Source: Onchocerca volvulus (taxonomy: Eukaryota > Nematoda > Chromadorea > Rhabditida > Onchocercidae). Taken from it: a stretch of DNA of 64,000 nt. The notes beneath the pieces are model-generated. The model worked only from the letters and a program-made list of their open reading frames with translations, did not search any database and had not been told where the DNA came from. Shown one piece after another: positions 26,296 through 41,500 of the stretch. Every line of letters starts with the position of its first letter. The first letter of the stretch is position 1. Both the position numbers and the translations under genes were made by a program. The stretch is taken from assembly GCA_000499405.2 (NCBI GenBank), contig HG738137.1, positions 8,507,609 through 8,571,608 on the forward strand, given 5' to 3'.

Positions 26296-29200
26296 CTTGT
26301 TTGTTATAAATTTTTCTTTTTCATGATCTCTTATTAATTGAATTAATTGGATGCTTTTTTTTTTATCTTCCAAGTTTCAAAAAATCAAAAAATTAGTCGG
26401 ATAGTTAAGTTTATTCACTTCATTGCCTAAATTAGCTCTTAATCTATTCATTTTAATTATACAATTTTGCCAATAAAAATTAAAATAATGTGGAACTAAG
26501 ATCTCTGAGTTTTCTTTCCTTTTTTTCTTTTTTTTTTTTTTTTTTAAATTCCCGTAAATTGCAGATAATTATGGCCTTTTGATAGCTTAATTAGCAATCA
26601 GTAGAATACATGAGGATCGAAATAAATTTTTCAGTAATTGTTGCAAACCCTAATTTTCTTTTCTTTCTACATTTACATAAATGATCTTTTCAGAATCATT
26701 TATCATCCCGATAATTCCGATATGTTTGTAGTAATCTCGTATGACTTAGGCTTATAAAACATAAAGGCTATTTTTTTCGAAACTTTAAGAAAAAGAGCAA
26801 ATATTATTAGGAGATTCTTACTAAATTTAACCTATACAGAAATATAAGAATGAAATTAAAAAGTATATCGTATGATTTGCGATTGTTCCATTCACTCTCC
26901 TTTTTTTTTCTTTTTTATCTAAATTTTTCATGGAAGTTTTTTTTCTTCTGCCTCAAATTTCTTTAAATTTGCAATAAATATATTTGCTTATTTAATTATT
27001 AGTGTGAAATTATTTCAGACGTGTAATTTCTCATCTGAAAAAGTTTCCAATTTCATTGTGTTTTAAATTTCTTTTTTTTCTTCATTCTAATGTTACTTGA
27101 TATTTAATGAAAAGATACTTTCAGTTTAAAAGAATGATAAGTTTTGTTTTATTATTGAAAATAACTAAAAGAGATGGTTGGAGACAAACAGGAAATAATT
27201 ATATGTAGAATTAAATAAATAACTAAATTACTCGATACCCGCATAAGCAATTTAATGAAGTAAATAAGTAATATCTTAGTTGTCAATATTTAATTATTAA
27301 CGGAGAACTTAAATTCAATTTTTGAAACTTTATTATCTTTTAATTGGTTATCGATAGCATAGAAGTTTGTAGTTAACATTGATAATGAGGTATTATTTAA
27401 AGCGGAAGAAAACGAAATAGAATAATGATAATGATTTGAAGCATATTTTGAAAAAGATATTCATTTTCAAAATATCTGTATATATATATTTATTTATTTT
27501 ATAAAGCACTTTAAATTGAAACTTTTAATCGGTAAAGATGAATATTCAGACATGCCCATACATTTGCAGTTCGATTAGTTCTTTTTTCTTTCCGGGAATC
27601 ATGGAAACAAATCAATTCAGGATATATCAGGTCTCTCTGGAATTATTCATGCGGGAAGGAGAATGGGCAAAATCAAATTTTCACAGAATGAGACTGATAG
27701 AATGGCAAACTTTTTTGGACTATTTCTCTTTTTAACCTATCCGGTTAATTGAAAAAATCCATTTGATAATTTTTCATATAACAAGACAAAAATATAAAAT
27801 AAAATAAATCGTTAATATATTTCTTTTAACATAATACTATATCTTTAAAACGTTGCAATTAAAAACAAACAAAAAAAAAAGAAAAAAAATTCCCGTGCAG
27901 CCATATTTTTTCAAAATTCTTTTTTGTAATAAAATATATAATATATACTATATTTATAAATAAATGGATGTAGACGCTTCTACAACAGTGCCCTAAAATT
28001 GTTGAATTTTTTATATGTTTTTATTGTTTATACACAAAGTTCATCATTTTTTGTAATTAATTTTCATTCATCAATTTTACAATAAATATTGTCTGTTTAA
28101 AAAAGAAAAAAGAATTCTTTGATTTATTATTGCTCAAATATGTTTCATTTTTAATTTTTCCTCTTCTGCGATTATTAATTATTTTGTATTTATATGTATT
28201 TGTGTGCAATGTGTGTGTATGTTTGCATTTTTTTTTTTTTTTTTTTTTTTTAATCTGTCAAAAGAGAAAAAAATTTTTTAAATAATTTTGTTATTACAGA
28301 AAAAGGAAATTCGCTGTTGCTAGTCTTTCTAACTTCAGAGAAATAAATTCTGGGAGAAGAACGAAAGATCAATGCTTAGCATTAAATATTGATTGAATAT
28401 CGTTTAGCATTAAATATTGATTTGCAGGTTGATATTCAACTAATATAAAATTTTCGCTCATATTTTCCGATTTCTTCAAATCAATTTCATTTCAGTTTAA
28501 TAATATTCATTATTTTAAGCTACTAACTTTTTAGTTCTATCATTTCAAAATGAATAACATCATGGAGATGATACAATATTCATAGATCAAGATGAAAGTT
28601 AATTTTTTTAAAAAATTTTTTTACTTAATTTTTTCTAATTCATAAACTTATCCTATCTTGCAAATACATACCAATTATGATAAAAAGAACATTGTAAAAC
28701 GAATGTTAAACGTTCATTGAAGTTCACATTTCTTTCTTTGGGATCTTTTTTTTTTTTTTAAATGTTTGATCTTTATGCTTAATTACATCATTTTGTATAA
28801 ATATTATAGCAAGTAAGATATGAGCGATTTTTATAGAAAAAAAATTAAAAAAAAAAAAAAGAAGGAATTAAACACAATCAATCTGAGGAATAAGGGGGAA
28901 TTTTCGTTGGAAATTATCAATCCATCTAGAAAGGATATTATTTGCCATTTTTCTTTTCAACTAAGTGATTCTAAAACGAAAAAATTTCTCTCCAAATATT
29001 CTTAAATATAAAAAACAAAAAAAAAAAAAGGAAACCTTTCATTTCAGAAAAGAAGCCTACCAATAAGTCGATGTTATGTTTTTGATTTTCAAAATAAATT
29101 ATAACTTTCCATAACATAAAATTTTGTCTGCTCAAAAATTTATTACTAACGATGCATTGATACGTTATCTTTCTCTTTCTTTTTCTTTACTTTTTTACAT

Positions 29201-32200
29201 TTGCTAACAAAAAAAAAAAAGAAAAAAGGAAAAAGTAAGAATAAAAAGTTTGAAATAAAAAATATGATAGAAATTGGGAGAATTTTTTAAGGTAAAAGAA
29301 TAATTATACAATTTTTTTTTTTTGGAATAAAATAAAAAAGGAGAATTTTTTGAAATATTTTTGGATAAAAAGTTTATTCAATCCCTTTCTATTCCTTTTT
29401 TTTTTCCTCATTATGTATTAGAAAAGATATGTAATAATTTTGCATCATTCAAGTTTTTTGTTTTTTTTTCTTTTTTCTTTTTTTCATACGAAATTACTAA
29501 AATTGCAAAAATTACGTGCTAAAGTTTTTATTAAAGTTGAAGGTTTCATGCTACAATGCTTAAATAAGCAACATATTATAAATGAATAAGCAGCAGAACA
29601 TAAATTGAATTAACAATATATCATAAATGAATGTCATATCACAAATAGCAATTAAATTTAATGATATTTATTTATTCATAACACAAATATATATAATTGA
29701 TGCATCGATATACTGCACATAAATCTAAAAAATGCATTCATACATACATAAAAATATATGCATTATCGATTAACCAACTGAAGCAGTTCGATGTTTGTCG
29801 GAAATTTGCCAATTTTAAAAATATTCAACGATTTGAAGTTATATTCATTATCTAAAAAAAGGATAAAATAGACATTGTAGTTGTGAAAAGAAACAAAAGG
29901 AATATTTGGCGCATACAATATCATCTAATTTCCTATTTCCAAAAATTCACCTGAAATATATATCTAAATTTTAAAATTGTGATGAATCAGATTAGATTTA
30001 AAAGAAGTCTTTTAAACTATTGAAAAAAAACTACTATATATCAATCTTCTATTTACCAATTTTTTTTTATTTTAAAAATTTCAAAAATCATTACAACTAA
30101 TTGGTAAACATTTATGGCGTCTGCTAAACATCATTTTGATGAATCGTTGTGACTAAGCCTTTTTTTTTCTATTTTGTAGAAAATGTCAAAAGTTTAAGTT
30201 ACATCGATTTATCAAAAATAATGCAGATGAGAGGAATATTTCGGGTGTTATGTACTTGGACATAATATGCGAATGTCACTAATGTAGTGATATATATATA
30301 TATATATCACTATATTAATGTATATAATGTTATATCTATATATAAAAGTTTAATACCACAAAAAAAAAGGGAAAAAACGTGCTATTTGCTAAGAAACAAG
30401 CAAATTATTTACTTACAATCGTTTTTAAAAAAAGTTACAAATTAGTAGAAAATCAAAAATTTTTCTTTCCCATTTTTTATTAATAATATCTAACTTATTT
30501 CATCATAAATTCAAAAAATGAAAAGAAAAAATTTCAAAAATTTTTATTGGTTCATTTATTGTTTTTTTTTTTTTTTTTTTTTTAAATATTGAATCATTTT
30601 TTTTTTTTTTTTTTTGACTAATATAGTTGATACATTATAATTTGAATACAATGAAGAAAAACAAATTAAATTTGATTGCCATTTTTTATTAAAAAAAAAA
30701 GGAAAAATGTCAAGCAGGGAAGAGCTATTCGAAATTAATGCAAGGAAATTTGTTTTATTTTCTTCTGTTTTTCATTGAGTAAAAACATTCGAAATGGTTA
30801 GGGCTGAATCGATATTTCTATCAATTAAACTATCATTTTACAATTCTGAGAAGGGAATGAAAGAAAATGGAAGAATAAGTCTGAAATTTACATGAAATAA
30901 GCCAAAAAATGGGATATTTTTTCCCATTTTAAAATTTCAAACGAAAAAAAAAAAAATTTTGCAGAAGCTGCTTGGCTCCTTTTCCTTTACTACTACATAA
31001 AACCTCATTATATTTTATCCAGACTTATTTCTCCATGAAAAACTTTTTTTTTTTTTTAACTGTATAAAGCGTAAAAGTTTTATTCAAGCCATGAAAATTT
31101 TTTTAATTATATGAGGCCTGCTACATTCTATCCAGACTTGCTTGACTATAAAAAAGCTTTTATTGCTATCTCATCGAATAACTTGTTTCTCATTAAATTT
31201 GTTTCTAGTTTCAATTTATTTCTAATTTTGAAAGTGATCAGCAAATAATTATTGAAAAAAAAAAAAAAGAAATTGAAGGAAAAGTGAAAAAAAAAATGCT
31301 CAATAAAGGATATATTTGATTTTTGTGGCGAGACATTACACCATTAATGCAAAAAAAAAAAGAAGAAAAATGAAAAACGGATAAAAATAAATGAATTTAG
31401 TATTACTTTGAAAAGGAAATGGACATTGTCATCTGTTTTTCATTTGAAATGAAAATAAAAAGAAATTGTCGAAATATTATTAAATTTAAGCACGAAAACG
31501 CTTTCCCGACTCTTAATATTTGTCAAAATTGACGTTTTCAATCACCATTTTTCACTTTAACGAAGAATTTATTCATTTTTAAATTTTTTAAAATACATCG
31601 AAATAAACAGCTATCAAATGTGGCCCAATAAATTGATTGCAGCTAAGAAAAAGTTTTTAATGGTTACCCGAAAATTTCCATTTATACAAGTTTCCATACA
31701 AACTTATAATGACGAAAAATTGCCGGGAAGTTTTCATTTTTAATTCATACAGAAAAAAAATTAATGATATATAAGTTGATGGGATTAAAGTAGTACTATT
31801 CAATGAGGCCAAAAGATAAATGATATATATCATTTGATTAGATTAGAAAATAAGTAGATTTGAATAGGTTGAAAGAGATATGCCATTTGATTTAAATAGA
31901 AACAGCATCATTTAGCGAAAATATGCATAGAAATTAAATATTAACTATTCAAATGTACTTATTTTTAATAATTCGGAAGATAATTAAAATTTGATCATAA
32001 GATGTTAATTTTGTAAAATTCCTGCAATTTCATGAGTCAGAATTAGCCCAAATGATTGGAGTGCATAAATTCCTAGCATAAAAAAAAAAAAAGAAAAACA
32101 GATTTTGGAATTTACATAACGTACATTACAGGGTTAATTAATTTAGCAAATGAGTTGTTACACACTCAGTGGTTTCCACTTCCATGACTACCGTTTTGCT

Positions 32201-32240
32201 GTCGATATCAACCGATGCCTTTTGTTAAGTCTCATGAATG
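26296..32240. other. 6-kb intergenic region, no gene seen
   Basis: The crtc-1 3' UTR should start here; CAATAAA at about 26471 is a possible polyadenylation signal. The rest is very AT-rich, with many homopolymer runs (for example 28231-28250, 30560-30582, 30598-30615). A TA palindrome with GTGATATATA/TATATATCAC arms lies at 30287-30310. No reading frame has protein-like composition. Confidence 0.6.
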
Positions 32241-32245
32241 AGAAA

Positions 32246-32478
32246 TTTGGCGCTTTAATTCAACGTTTGATTGAGAAAAGAGCAGAAATTGCCTGTAATT
32301 TGAATGAATTTCTGCGCCAAACGCTAAATACCACAAAGATCACAACAAAAAAAAGCATTTTGTTTAATAAATATCGCTATAGTGCTGCATCATTTGTCGA
32401 TACTTTTAGCAGAGCATTCTTTTTAAATTAACAAACTTCGAGACGAAGTGTCAAAGGCAGGCGTAGAAATTTCCCGCC
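32246..32478. promoter_or_regulatory. Promoter with three E2F-type sites
   Basis: TTTGGCGC at 32246-32253, its reverse complement GCGCCAAA at 32314-32321, and TTTCCCGCC at 32470-32478 all match the E2F/DP consensus TTTSSCGC. The last lies 25 bp before the Treslin start codon at 32504. The segment is visibly richer in G and C than the 6 kb on its left. E2F control of replication-initiation genes is well established in animals; binding here is inference. Confidence 0.6.
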
Positions 32479-32503
32479 GAATTTCACGTCCTTAAGTATA
32501 GAC

Positions 32504-35500
32504 ATGATAGGTTACGGTAAGTAGGATTGTTGTTGTTTACTTATGTTAAAATTAAGTTGGAATTGGGATTTTTCTGGAAGTTTTTGAATTTACGCAAGAA
32601 AAATCTATCATTTTATAGAGAAAAAAAAAAGTTGTGCAAAAATTTTTCGTATATTTACAAAATAATATTTCCCACTCGAAGAAGAATATTTGGATATAGA
32701 AAATGATGCAAAATTACTGAGCAATTTTTTAATATTAAAATTTACATCTGCTTTAATTACTTATTGTATGTTTGATTATTTTGCAGAAAAAAAATAGTTG
32801 CGTGCATGGAAACAGTACAATTTTTAATTAAATTTAGTGAATAGTCGTAATGATATGTATTTGGAATAAAACTTAGTCAAAGAATTTACATATAAATTCT
32901 GAGGTTTCGCTGTGAATTCAGAATCTTTCGGTAATTTTATAGCGATATAATATGCTAAAAATATGCTGAGAAAAACCTTTTAAATCATTCATTGTCATAT
33001 TCTTCGCCATTTAACCAGATAATATACATCAATTTACATTGGCCAACGTTCAGTGCTATTTAATCATGTTCACGTTAACTTACGTGAAAAACGTTCAAGA
33101 AAAGTACTACTGCATTGCGAATTATTTTCCTTAATATGCACATGATTATGCATTTTACATTGTATACATGCAAAAAATATAATTATGATTTATTGAATAT
33201 TTAGATAATAAATGCAAACGGTTTAATTATCTACAAAATGTGTTGTTTTCACCATCAATCAAATTTTTTGTAATGTAGTTTTGGAAGTTCCACGGTTTTA
33301 CTGAAATCTTTATCAAAAACTTAAGTAGAAATTTCAGCATTATTCTACCCTTGTAGCTGATTATTCAATTTATTTTGATTATTTTCCGATATTTGACTTA
33401 AATTCTTTGCTACTGCATTGAGCTCTCCTAATATGACTTTGTCTTAATTACTCGTTTTCTTCTTTCTGCAGCTACATTTCAAATCTTTTGTTGTCTTGTA
33501 TTTCTTTTTTTTCAATTTGTTTATCTTTACTGATAGTATTGATTAATTTGATAATATCACGTCACGTCACATCATGTAATATCTGCTGTGTTTATACTCA
33601 TATTTTATTCATACAATAGGTAGTTCATTTTTATTTCTCTCCATTTCCTATTATTATGTTACCGGTATAATATATAATATTTGAAACAATGATTTCAGTA
33701 AGCGATTTAATTATGTCAATATTTAATTAATTATGTTAGTATTTATAAACATAATCTTACATGACTGCTTTAATCACCGGTAAGATAATCAATGATTTTG
33801 TCATATTTATTGTCATAACTGAGCATGAATTGAACATAAAATTCAAATATATGAAATGATGTGTAATTTAAATACACGAATATTCAATATTATATACTTT
33901 TATTACATATGTACGATATTTACATTTCACGTTTATTTGTTGACATATTGATAATAGAATAATTTTAAATGCCTTAATTATCAGGCGTCAATTCTGACAG
34001 CGACGCTTCACTGGAATCAATGGAGCAGCAGAGGAGTTTCGAGGATGCTGCTTTTGAATTGTTTAAAAGGTTAGTTCCTTTCTACTAACAAAATAAAAGT
34101 TCTTTTTTTTTTGATTTATGAAGTGTCGCTGCTCATTTTACCACTCATTTGATAAATAATGCTGATATCATCTAGTGTGCAATTTGTTTACTTATTCGAT
34201 ATTTACGTATTTTAAATGCTAAATATGAATACAATTTTTAGTCTTAGTCCTGGAAGAAATTTCAAACGCGATGAGGTACCGTACCAGACAATTAGAGAAA
34301 TAGTCGGAAAGCATCTCAACAGCATGGATCCTGAAAAAAGGCAACTTCTCGAGGCTCGTATGAAAGGTGAAATTGAACAAGGGCCAAGTGGTAATTTTTC
34401 AGTAATTTTTCCAATTATTAATTATTTTAAAAATTAAATGTCAGAAGAGCAATCTAGTCTGGTGGTCGGAAGCAAGATTCGAAGATAGCAACGATCAGTT
34501 GTTTCTTCTTTTTAATTCATTTTTGATTAAATTATCGACATTTAGTTTGCTTGATTCTAACATATAACATCTTCTTGGTTACTTAAAAATATTGGAAATT
34601 TAGCTCAGTATGTGGGTAAGAGACACTAAGAACTTGTTATTGTTGCGATAGAATTTCTAGAATCTTTTCGAACTTTTTAAGCTAATTTTAACGTATCGAA
34701 AGAATAAAATCGGTATTTTTAGAAACTAATTCGAAAGTCGATAGTCGAGGGCCATCTCCGAACAAACCGAAATCAATATCGGAATATCGGAATCTTCTTG
34801 TTGCCGATAGACATCATTTGCTTCCCAAATTGGAAGATTTCAATGAAGCTCAAAAAATTCATCTCAAATATCCAAAGAGTGTGAGAAAATTTGTGCGAGC
34901 ACGCACAGAACGTAGACTAGCTTCAGAATCCAATGATTATGTCAATATAGGTTATTTTTGATCTTATTTTCAATATTTTTGGTATTTAAAATTTTAAAGT
35001 ACTTTTTTTTTCCGAAATTTTTGACTGTAGCATAAAATTTGCGAATGTCGAACACGGCAGAAAAGTCAATGCTTTAACTTTTCGCCGAAGAATGAATACA
35101 TTTTAAGATTTCAAATATTTTTCAGCTCTTCAGTTTTTAAATGTATATTTACCTGCAGGCAAATGTATGTGTAAGGAAATTGCCGCTAAAAAATTAGAAT
35201 GCATTTGAGACCATATATTTCTAGTTTGCGATGAAAAGAAATTGCCAGAAGTCTTTCAACCTATCTACAATCAGATTTTGCAAAAGCGAAAGAAATCATT
35301 ACAGTGTTACCACATGATTATTAATACTTTGCATCACTACTTCATGCGTACAACTTGGTCAGATCTTGTGTTGGTTAGTGATGCCAAAATTTCTGTTTCC
35401 ATCGCTTATTTCCTTTATTACGTTTGGAAAATTTTTTCTCGAAATATGTACCAAAGCCATTACGATGATAAATCAAATTTAAATCAAGATGAAATTATTT

Positions 35501-38500
35501 ATTTTCGCATTTTTTCCAATTCTCGAGAGTAAAACATTGATTGATCAAGTTTTTTGATTTGAATACAGCTAATATGGAACTTTAAATTAATTTTATAGGA
35601 TTTGGTGAACGAGTTTATTGAAAAACATATCATACTTACATGTGACGATTTAACAACGAAATATGATCGTGAAGAAAGAACGGTGGATATCTTCGAGCGT
35701 CTTCGTGAGTATGAATTAATGGTGCTTCTCGAACTTCATTTGATCAAGAAGAATCCGGAAAAGATTGAGGAAACTGAAGTTTGTGCTTAATACTGCAATA
35801 TCTTTTTATTTATTTATTTATTTTTTTGATTATTTATACCATTCTAAAAATCATATGAGAAGTATATTATCTAGGACCATGCATTTTCAATGTTCGTTTT
35901 TAATTTCAGGTTGTAAACAAGTTGGGTTTTCTGGTATTTGTTGCTGATTCAGTGTATATGAAAAATTTTTTGGATGAAATTGTTTGTGATCAGTATGTTC
36001 TTTTATTTTTATCGAAAAAGATAAATATGAGGAAAAATTGAGCAAAGCATGTCATATTAATTTAGCTTCTGTTGGTCCAATTGCTAATAGCTTGATATTC
36101 TCACCAGAATAGTTTCTGTGTTTCGGGTAACTCATGACATATAGTACTGATCTTATGGGTGTATTTATCACTGTTATCATTCTGAAGTACAATAAATCTC
36201 GCATTATGTACTGATTAGTTTAGTTGATGAAGAATTAAGTGTTTTTTTACAATTATTCTCGGTAAATAATATTGATATAAAGACAGTTGCTTTTCAGATT
36301 TGCTCATATAATGCCTAAAGCAATAGTTTACATTTACGAAGAATTGTGCATAAAGATGCCATTTGATCTGGATGACCGATCGGCGGATGCAAGTATTAGC
36401 AGAGTACTTGAAACTCGTGAAATGGGACGGAGAAGTAATCGAAAAATGGGTCCAGGAAGTGCAGCGATGCTTGCGTTAGAGCGAAAAGCTGGTGCGAAAA
36501 AAATCGAAAAGGAGGGAAAACATAAAAAACGTAAAAGTGATGAATCATCATCTGAACCGGAATCTGGGAAACCGAAAATGGGACTTCGAGCACGTGCCAG
36601 ACAAGCAGAACGAATCTCAAAACGAATCGCTGCTCGTGAAAAAGAAAAAAGATCTGGTTGGCATTCATATTATTAATTTTTTTAATTTTTTGATACTTGA
36701 AATTAAACAAAATAATTCAGGTTAAAATACAGTTCAGGTAAGTGGAGAGAATATTACTGCTTTTAAAATTTTACATGTTAGCTTTCATTCATTGCCTTTC
36801 ACTTCATTTTTTGACTTTGTTATATTGATTTGTTATTGCTTTCATTTTTTTACTTTGCCATAACTGCCAGATTGAAAGATTTGATGTTTTACAACTTTTG
36901 GATTAGAAAAATTGAATATGGTATTATTAATTTGTCGAACTGTATCTCACAAATTAGATATATTTTCTGTTGTGCTTTTTAAAATAATTGGTAAAATATC
37001 TTTTGAACTTTTCCTTTCTTTTGTATCCCGTCTCATCTCGACTTTTATATGAATGCTACAAACAATTTGTTTTTCCATAAACATATCTGGGTTTAATAGT
37101 TAACTGTATCTCATTGATAGTTTATTTAAATATGTTAAGCAAGCTTTTTATAACTTTTAATTTATCAATAGTTTTATTGATTTCCGACTTATTTCTTTTA
37201 GGATTAATTCTTTAACGTCGAAGTGACCGTACTCTCAATTATTGATAATGTTGTTGTTTTATCCAAAAGCAGCTTGTTAATACTTTTTTGTTACTACTTT
37301 GTATATTAATAGTTATCGGACCTATTTTCTGTTAAAATAGTTATGCCATGTGAGAAAACTTTCAAATTCGAGTAAAGCCTTATTTTCATTTCGTTTGGCA
37401 GAGAAAAAAAAATTTCCTTTCACTGATTGATCCCTACAACATGCAATAAAAAAACTTTTACGCTTACTGAAAATGAAAGAGTAAAAGTTTTCGTGTAATT
37501 TTCATATATATATTTTTTTATTCATTTGAAAAAAAACATTTGTGGAGTCGCCGCATGGAAAACTCGAGAAGCCGATGATATCTGCAAATGAACGCACGAC
37601 TGGATTTTATATTTCGAGAGCCTAGTTTATGGTTTTTTGGATCACATTGAGATGCTATCGTGAATGCTAGCAACCAAATATTTGTTCAGACCACTTTACA
37701 GTTCGGTCATCTATAAGGTCATCCAAATATTGAATTTAAAAAAAGATTATTGTAAATACTTACCTACCAAAACATGAACAATATGGAAATAAATAAGTGG
37801 CTAAATGAATAGCTTTACTATACTTTTAGGTCCATCTAATGTTAAAATATAACTTTATTGATTGGTTTATTGTAAGCATAAATTCAAATAGCTTCAACTT
37901 AATTAATTCACAGATGAGAGATATATGCAAATTTATTCTTATGTTAACAAGATTCGCAATATTTTTTCGTTACGTTATATGGGATTAATATCAATGACCT
38001 ACTTTTTACAGTTTAGGTAATATCGTATGCATCTATTAGTTGGTTTAATCATTGATTATTTTGATAAGATTCCAATGTAAGAATTTTAACACATCGAGGT
38101 ATTGGTGGAAGATTTCAGGAGATAAGATGGAATTTCAATATTTAAATGGGAAATCCTTGGCCTAGTTAATTTTACTGCCACATATGATTTTTTGCTTCAA
38201 ATAATCATTATTTGCCTTTGACAGCGTGTCTTAATGTTGAACTCTTACAGCTCTCTAGCTTTGCAATCTATCTGCTTGGGAATATTTGTCAAAGAAAACA
38301 CGTGATTTACGTCGATCACCTTTCAACCATCTTGAAAATTTCATACGAAAAGGAATTCTCGTCATATCCATTTTGTTAAATTATCGCAAAATCGTACCTT
38401 TAATCTCTTTCTCTCTCTCTCTCTCCTGCTTTCTCTCTAATATTACGAGTCTTTTTTGGCATCAAAAAGAAAAAGATTCCAATAATGTTTCAAGTGATAT

Positions 38501-41500
38501 GATCTATAATTTGTTTACTTTATAGCATGATTGGAATGAGTATGATTGTCAAATATTTCAAACTGTTAAGTGATAATTATGATATACTTGCAACTAACAT
38601 ATCATTATATCATTGTAGTACTTTATAATTGTATTAGAATGTTATCAGTATGCTGTCATTTCTTAATAGGATATTTTATACATTTTTGTTATATGTAATT
38701 ATTTATGCTTCTGAAGGATGTAAGTTTCGGTTTAGTTTAATTCTCATTTTTTGCTATGATAATAAGAATTGTAGAATATAATCATGATAATCCAGAATTA
38801 TCAAATATAATCACAAATATGATTTATCACTGTGATACCATTGCTTTATAGGTTATGTTAGGTCTTTTTGTTTTATCATTATATTATTGTATCAGTTGAT
38901 AATCGTGTTACGTCATCAGCATGACACCGTTTCTTTATAAGATATATTATGCCGTTTTGTTATATAGAGATATTTACGCATTTGAAAGATGTAAATTTCG
39001 AATTAATTTAATCCCTCATTTTTTGCTGTGATAATAAGAATTGCAGAATGTATATCATAAATATATTTAATCATCTTTATTACAAATCCAAAAAATAGTT
39101 ATCATAATTATAATAATGATAGAAGTCTTCATTATATCGATGAATTATGTGAAGTATTCGCAAATTTTATGATTACTGTTTAAATTAATTTTCATGTTTA
39201 GAACGAGGAATTGTGGAAATAGTGCAGAGGAATGGATCATCAATTAATGAAATGAGTACTGTAAAAAATCACAGGTCAAATTCATATATAATTTTCTTAT
39301 TATATCTTAATCACTTTTTATGGGTAAAAATGTATTGATTTTTCATGTTCTTTGATATATTTGTTACTTTACTGTATCATTGAACATTTGAGAGTTTGTG
39401 ATGTACAGATTATTTCTTCCGATATTATTTTACTTAATTTAGCTTATCATATATCAATATTCAGATTGATATGTTAGATATTGTAGCAATTTTTTTTTTT
39501 TTTTTTTTTACGATTCTCTCGATTTTTACGTTAATGACGTCATCATTATGATTGACAAATGATATGACTGTTAATGTTGTTTGATGTTTTGTTTTATGAT
39601 TGTTCATTGAAAGAAAAATGGAAGGTCAATTTTTTCCGTGAACGAATTTTTTATTTCTAATCGATTTCATTTGAATCTTCTGATTTTTAAATTTTCCATT
39701 CTCCCTGTCATTCTGTAAAATTAGACATTCAGTAAAGCAGATCATTGACATTTTGCATCGAAATTTTGAAATGAAATTAAGCTAGAAGTTTTTTGCAATA
39801 ATAAAAAGAATTGGATTATTAGATTTTCCTTAAACAGTTTCTTTTCATTAGAGCAGCAAGACCTTATGAGTTGCCAAGGTAATAGTAAACTTCAAAGATC
39901 ATTATTTATATCACCATGATCAGTCTACTATCCTTTTTCTCTTCTCCGAATCCTTCCTTTTTCTCTAATTGTTCGCAGTAAAATAGGCCTTGAATGATGT
40001 AAATATGATATTGTTGAGAATTTAATCCAGTTATTTTTTGGCAAGCTCATTTCATCGTTCTCTGAGAATTTTGGAATTATTTATTGATTTATTTGATTGA
40101 TAATGATTATTTCTAATTGAATCTTTGTCAAGCAATTATGTGCTATCTTTTTACTTTGCCTATTATTTCCAAAAATATGTTAGATGCCAACATTATCGAT
40201 GTTGAAGTTAGATTTTATAGTCTTATGTTTATTTTATCTGATGAAAATCATTTCACGTCAAAGATATTTTGCATGGATATTTAATCTTAATTAAAATTAT
40301 TAATCATAGGTATTATGATGTCTCTAATAAGTTGATTTAATGATATTTATGCATATATTAACTTACAAAGAAATAATTATTAGAATTATTAGTTATATAT
40401 TTCAACTGATATCTTAAATCTGTACTTCTGCTTTAAAACAAAATATATCAATTCATTTTTGGATTTTCTCTCCATGATAGGAAGTTGTATTTTATTAGGT
40501 CAAGTTGCATCATTCATGAAATATCTTGTATCAGATTGTCTCCTTGTATTTACATTTGAATGGAAATTCGTCAAAACAATGGTTTTAGCATCAGTATTTT
40601 TCTTGAAATTTAATTTTGAATGATGTTGGATTTTTTTAATCTAGCTTCGTTTCTTGTTTATGAAATATTATTTTTCCTAAAAGTTGATAAATGAGGGATT
40701 TCAAATATTTTAAGAAAATAAAGAAGTAGAAGAAGAGAAAGTAGGCGAAAGTGGCAGTTCGTCTTCCGACACAATTAGTGAAGGTGATGACCTTGGAGAA
40801 ATAGTTGTACCGTCAACTCCGAAGTCGAAAATGAAGAAGAAATTCGATGAAAAAGTTTCTAAAGATGATGAAAACGTTATGCAAACGCCACTTAGTAAAC
40901 TTAATCGAAGCAAGTTATTTCTTTACAAGTTTCAAGAGTAGCATGCGTTCACTGAGGTTTTCGCTATTTTGTTTCATTATTATCATTGTCTAAGTAAATT
41001 TTATTATAGATTTTCAAAATCCTGTTGAAATCAAAGGCATCTCAAAAATAAGTATTAAATAATTAGAAAAAATGTTAAGAATAGATGTGTTCAGCACTCT
41101 GTTTTCCTTGTATTTAGACATTCCTGAACTACGTCAAGATCTTTAGATTAGTTGTATTTCACTTTTTATTGTCATCCATATCAGTTTCGCAAAACAAATG
41201 ATTCCCATTCAGTTGTTTATTTTATCAACTAATGAAACTTCATTTTGCTTTTCAAAATAACATAGATCGAAAAGCGTGGTAAATTAATTTCAGTTCCGAC
41301 GCGTAAAAACGAAAAGCTGGCAGCATTGTTAGAAAAAAGTCTAAAGACCCAATCGCAGCAGCAACAGTCGCGAAAAAGAAATAGTCTTCCAATAATGCGT
41401 GGAAGAATGCATCCTAAAAAATTACGCAATTCTCTGCCATCTTCGTCATCCGCTTCTAGTTTTACCAATGTTTCACGAACACGTTCCGCACGTGTGAATT

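Noticed and set aside
27538..27735. 65-codon plus frame downstream of crtc-1
   Set aside because: Short, no family, no upstream exon; the ATG is not in a recognisable context.
32150..32431. 93-codon plus-strand frame upstream of Treslin
   Set aside because: It overlaps two of the three E2F sites, its composition is unremarkable and it ends 70 bp before the Treslin start, so it reads as promoter/5' region and not as a gene.
37545..37630. GC-richer, possibly coding patch in the Treslin intron
   Set aside because: Open in more than one frame on both strands, with no usable acceptor/donor pair; nothing definite can be said.
38286..38525. Plus-strand frame in the long Treslin intron
   Set aside because: Low-complexity Leu/Ser-rich translation of a CT microsatellite; no splice signals.
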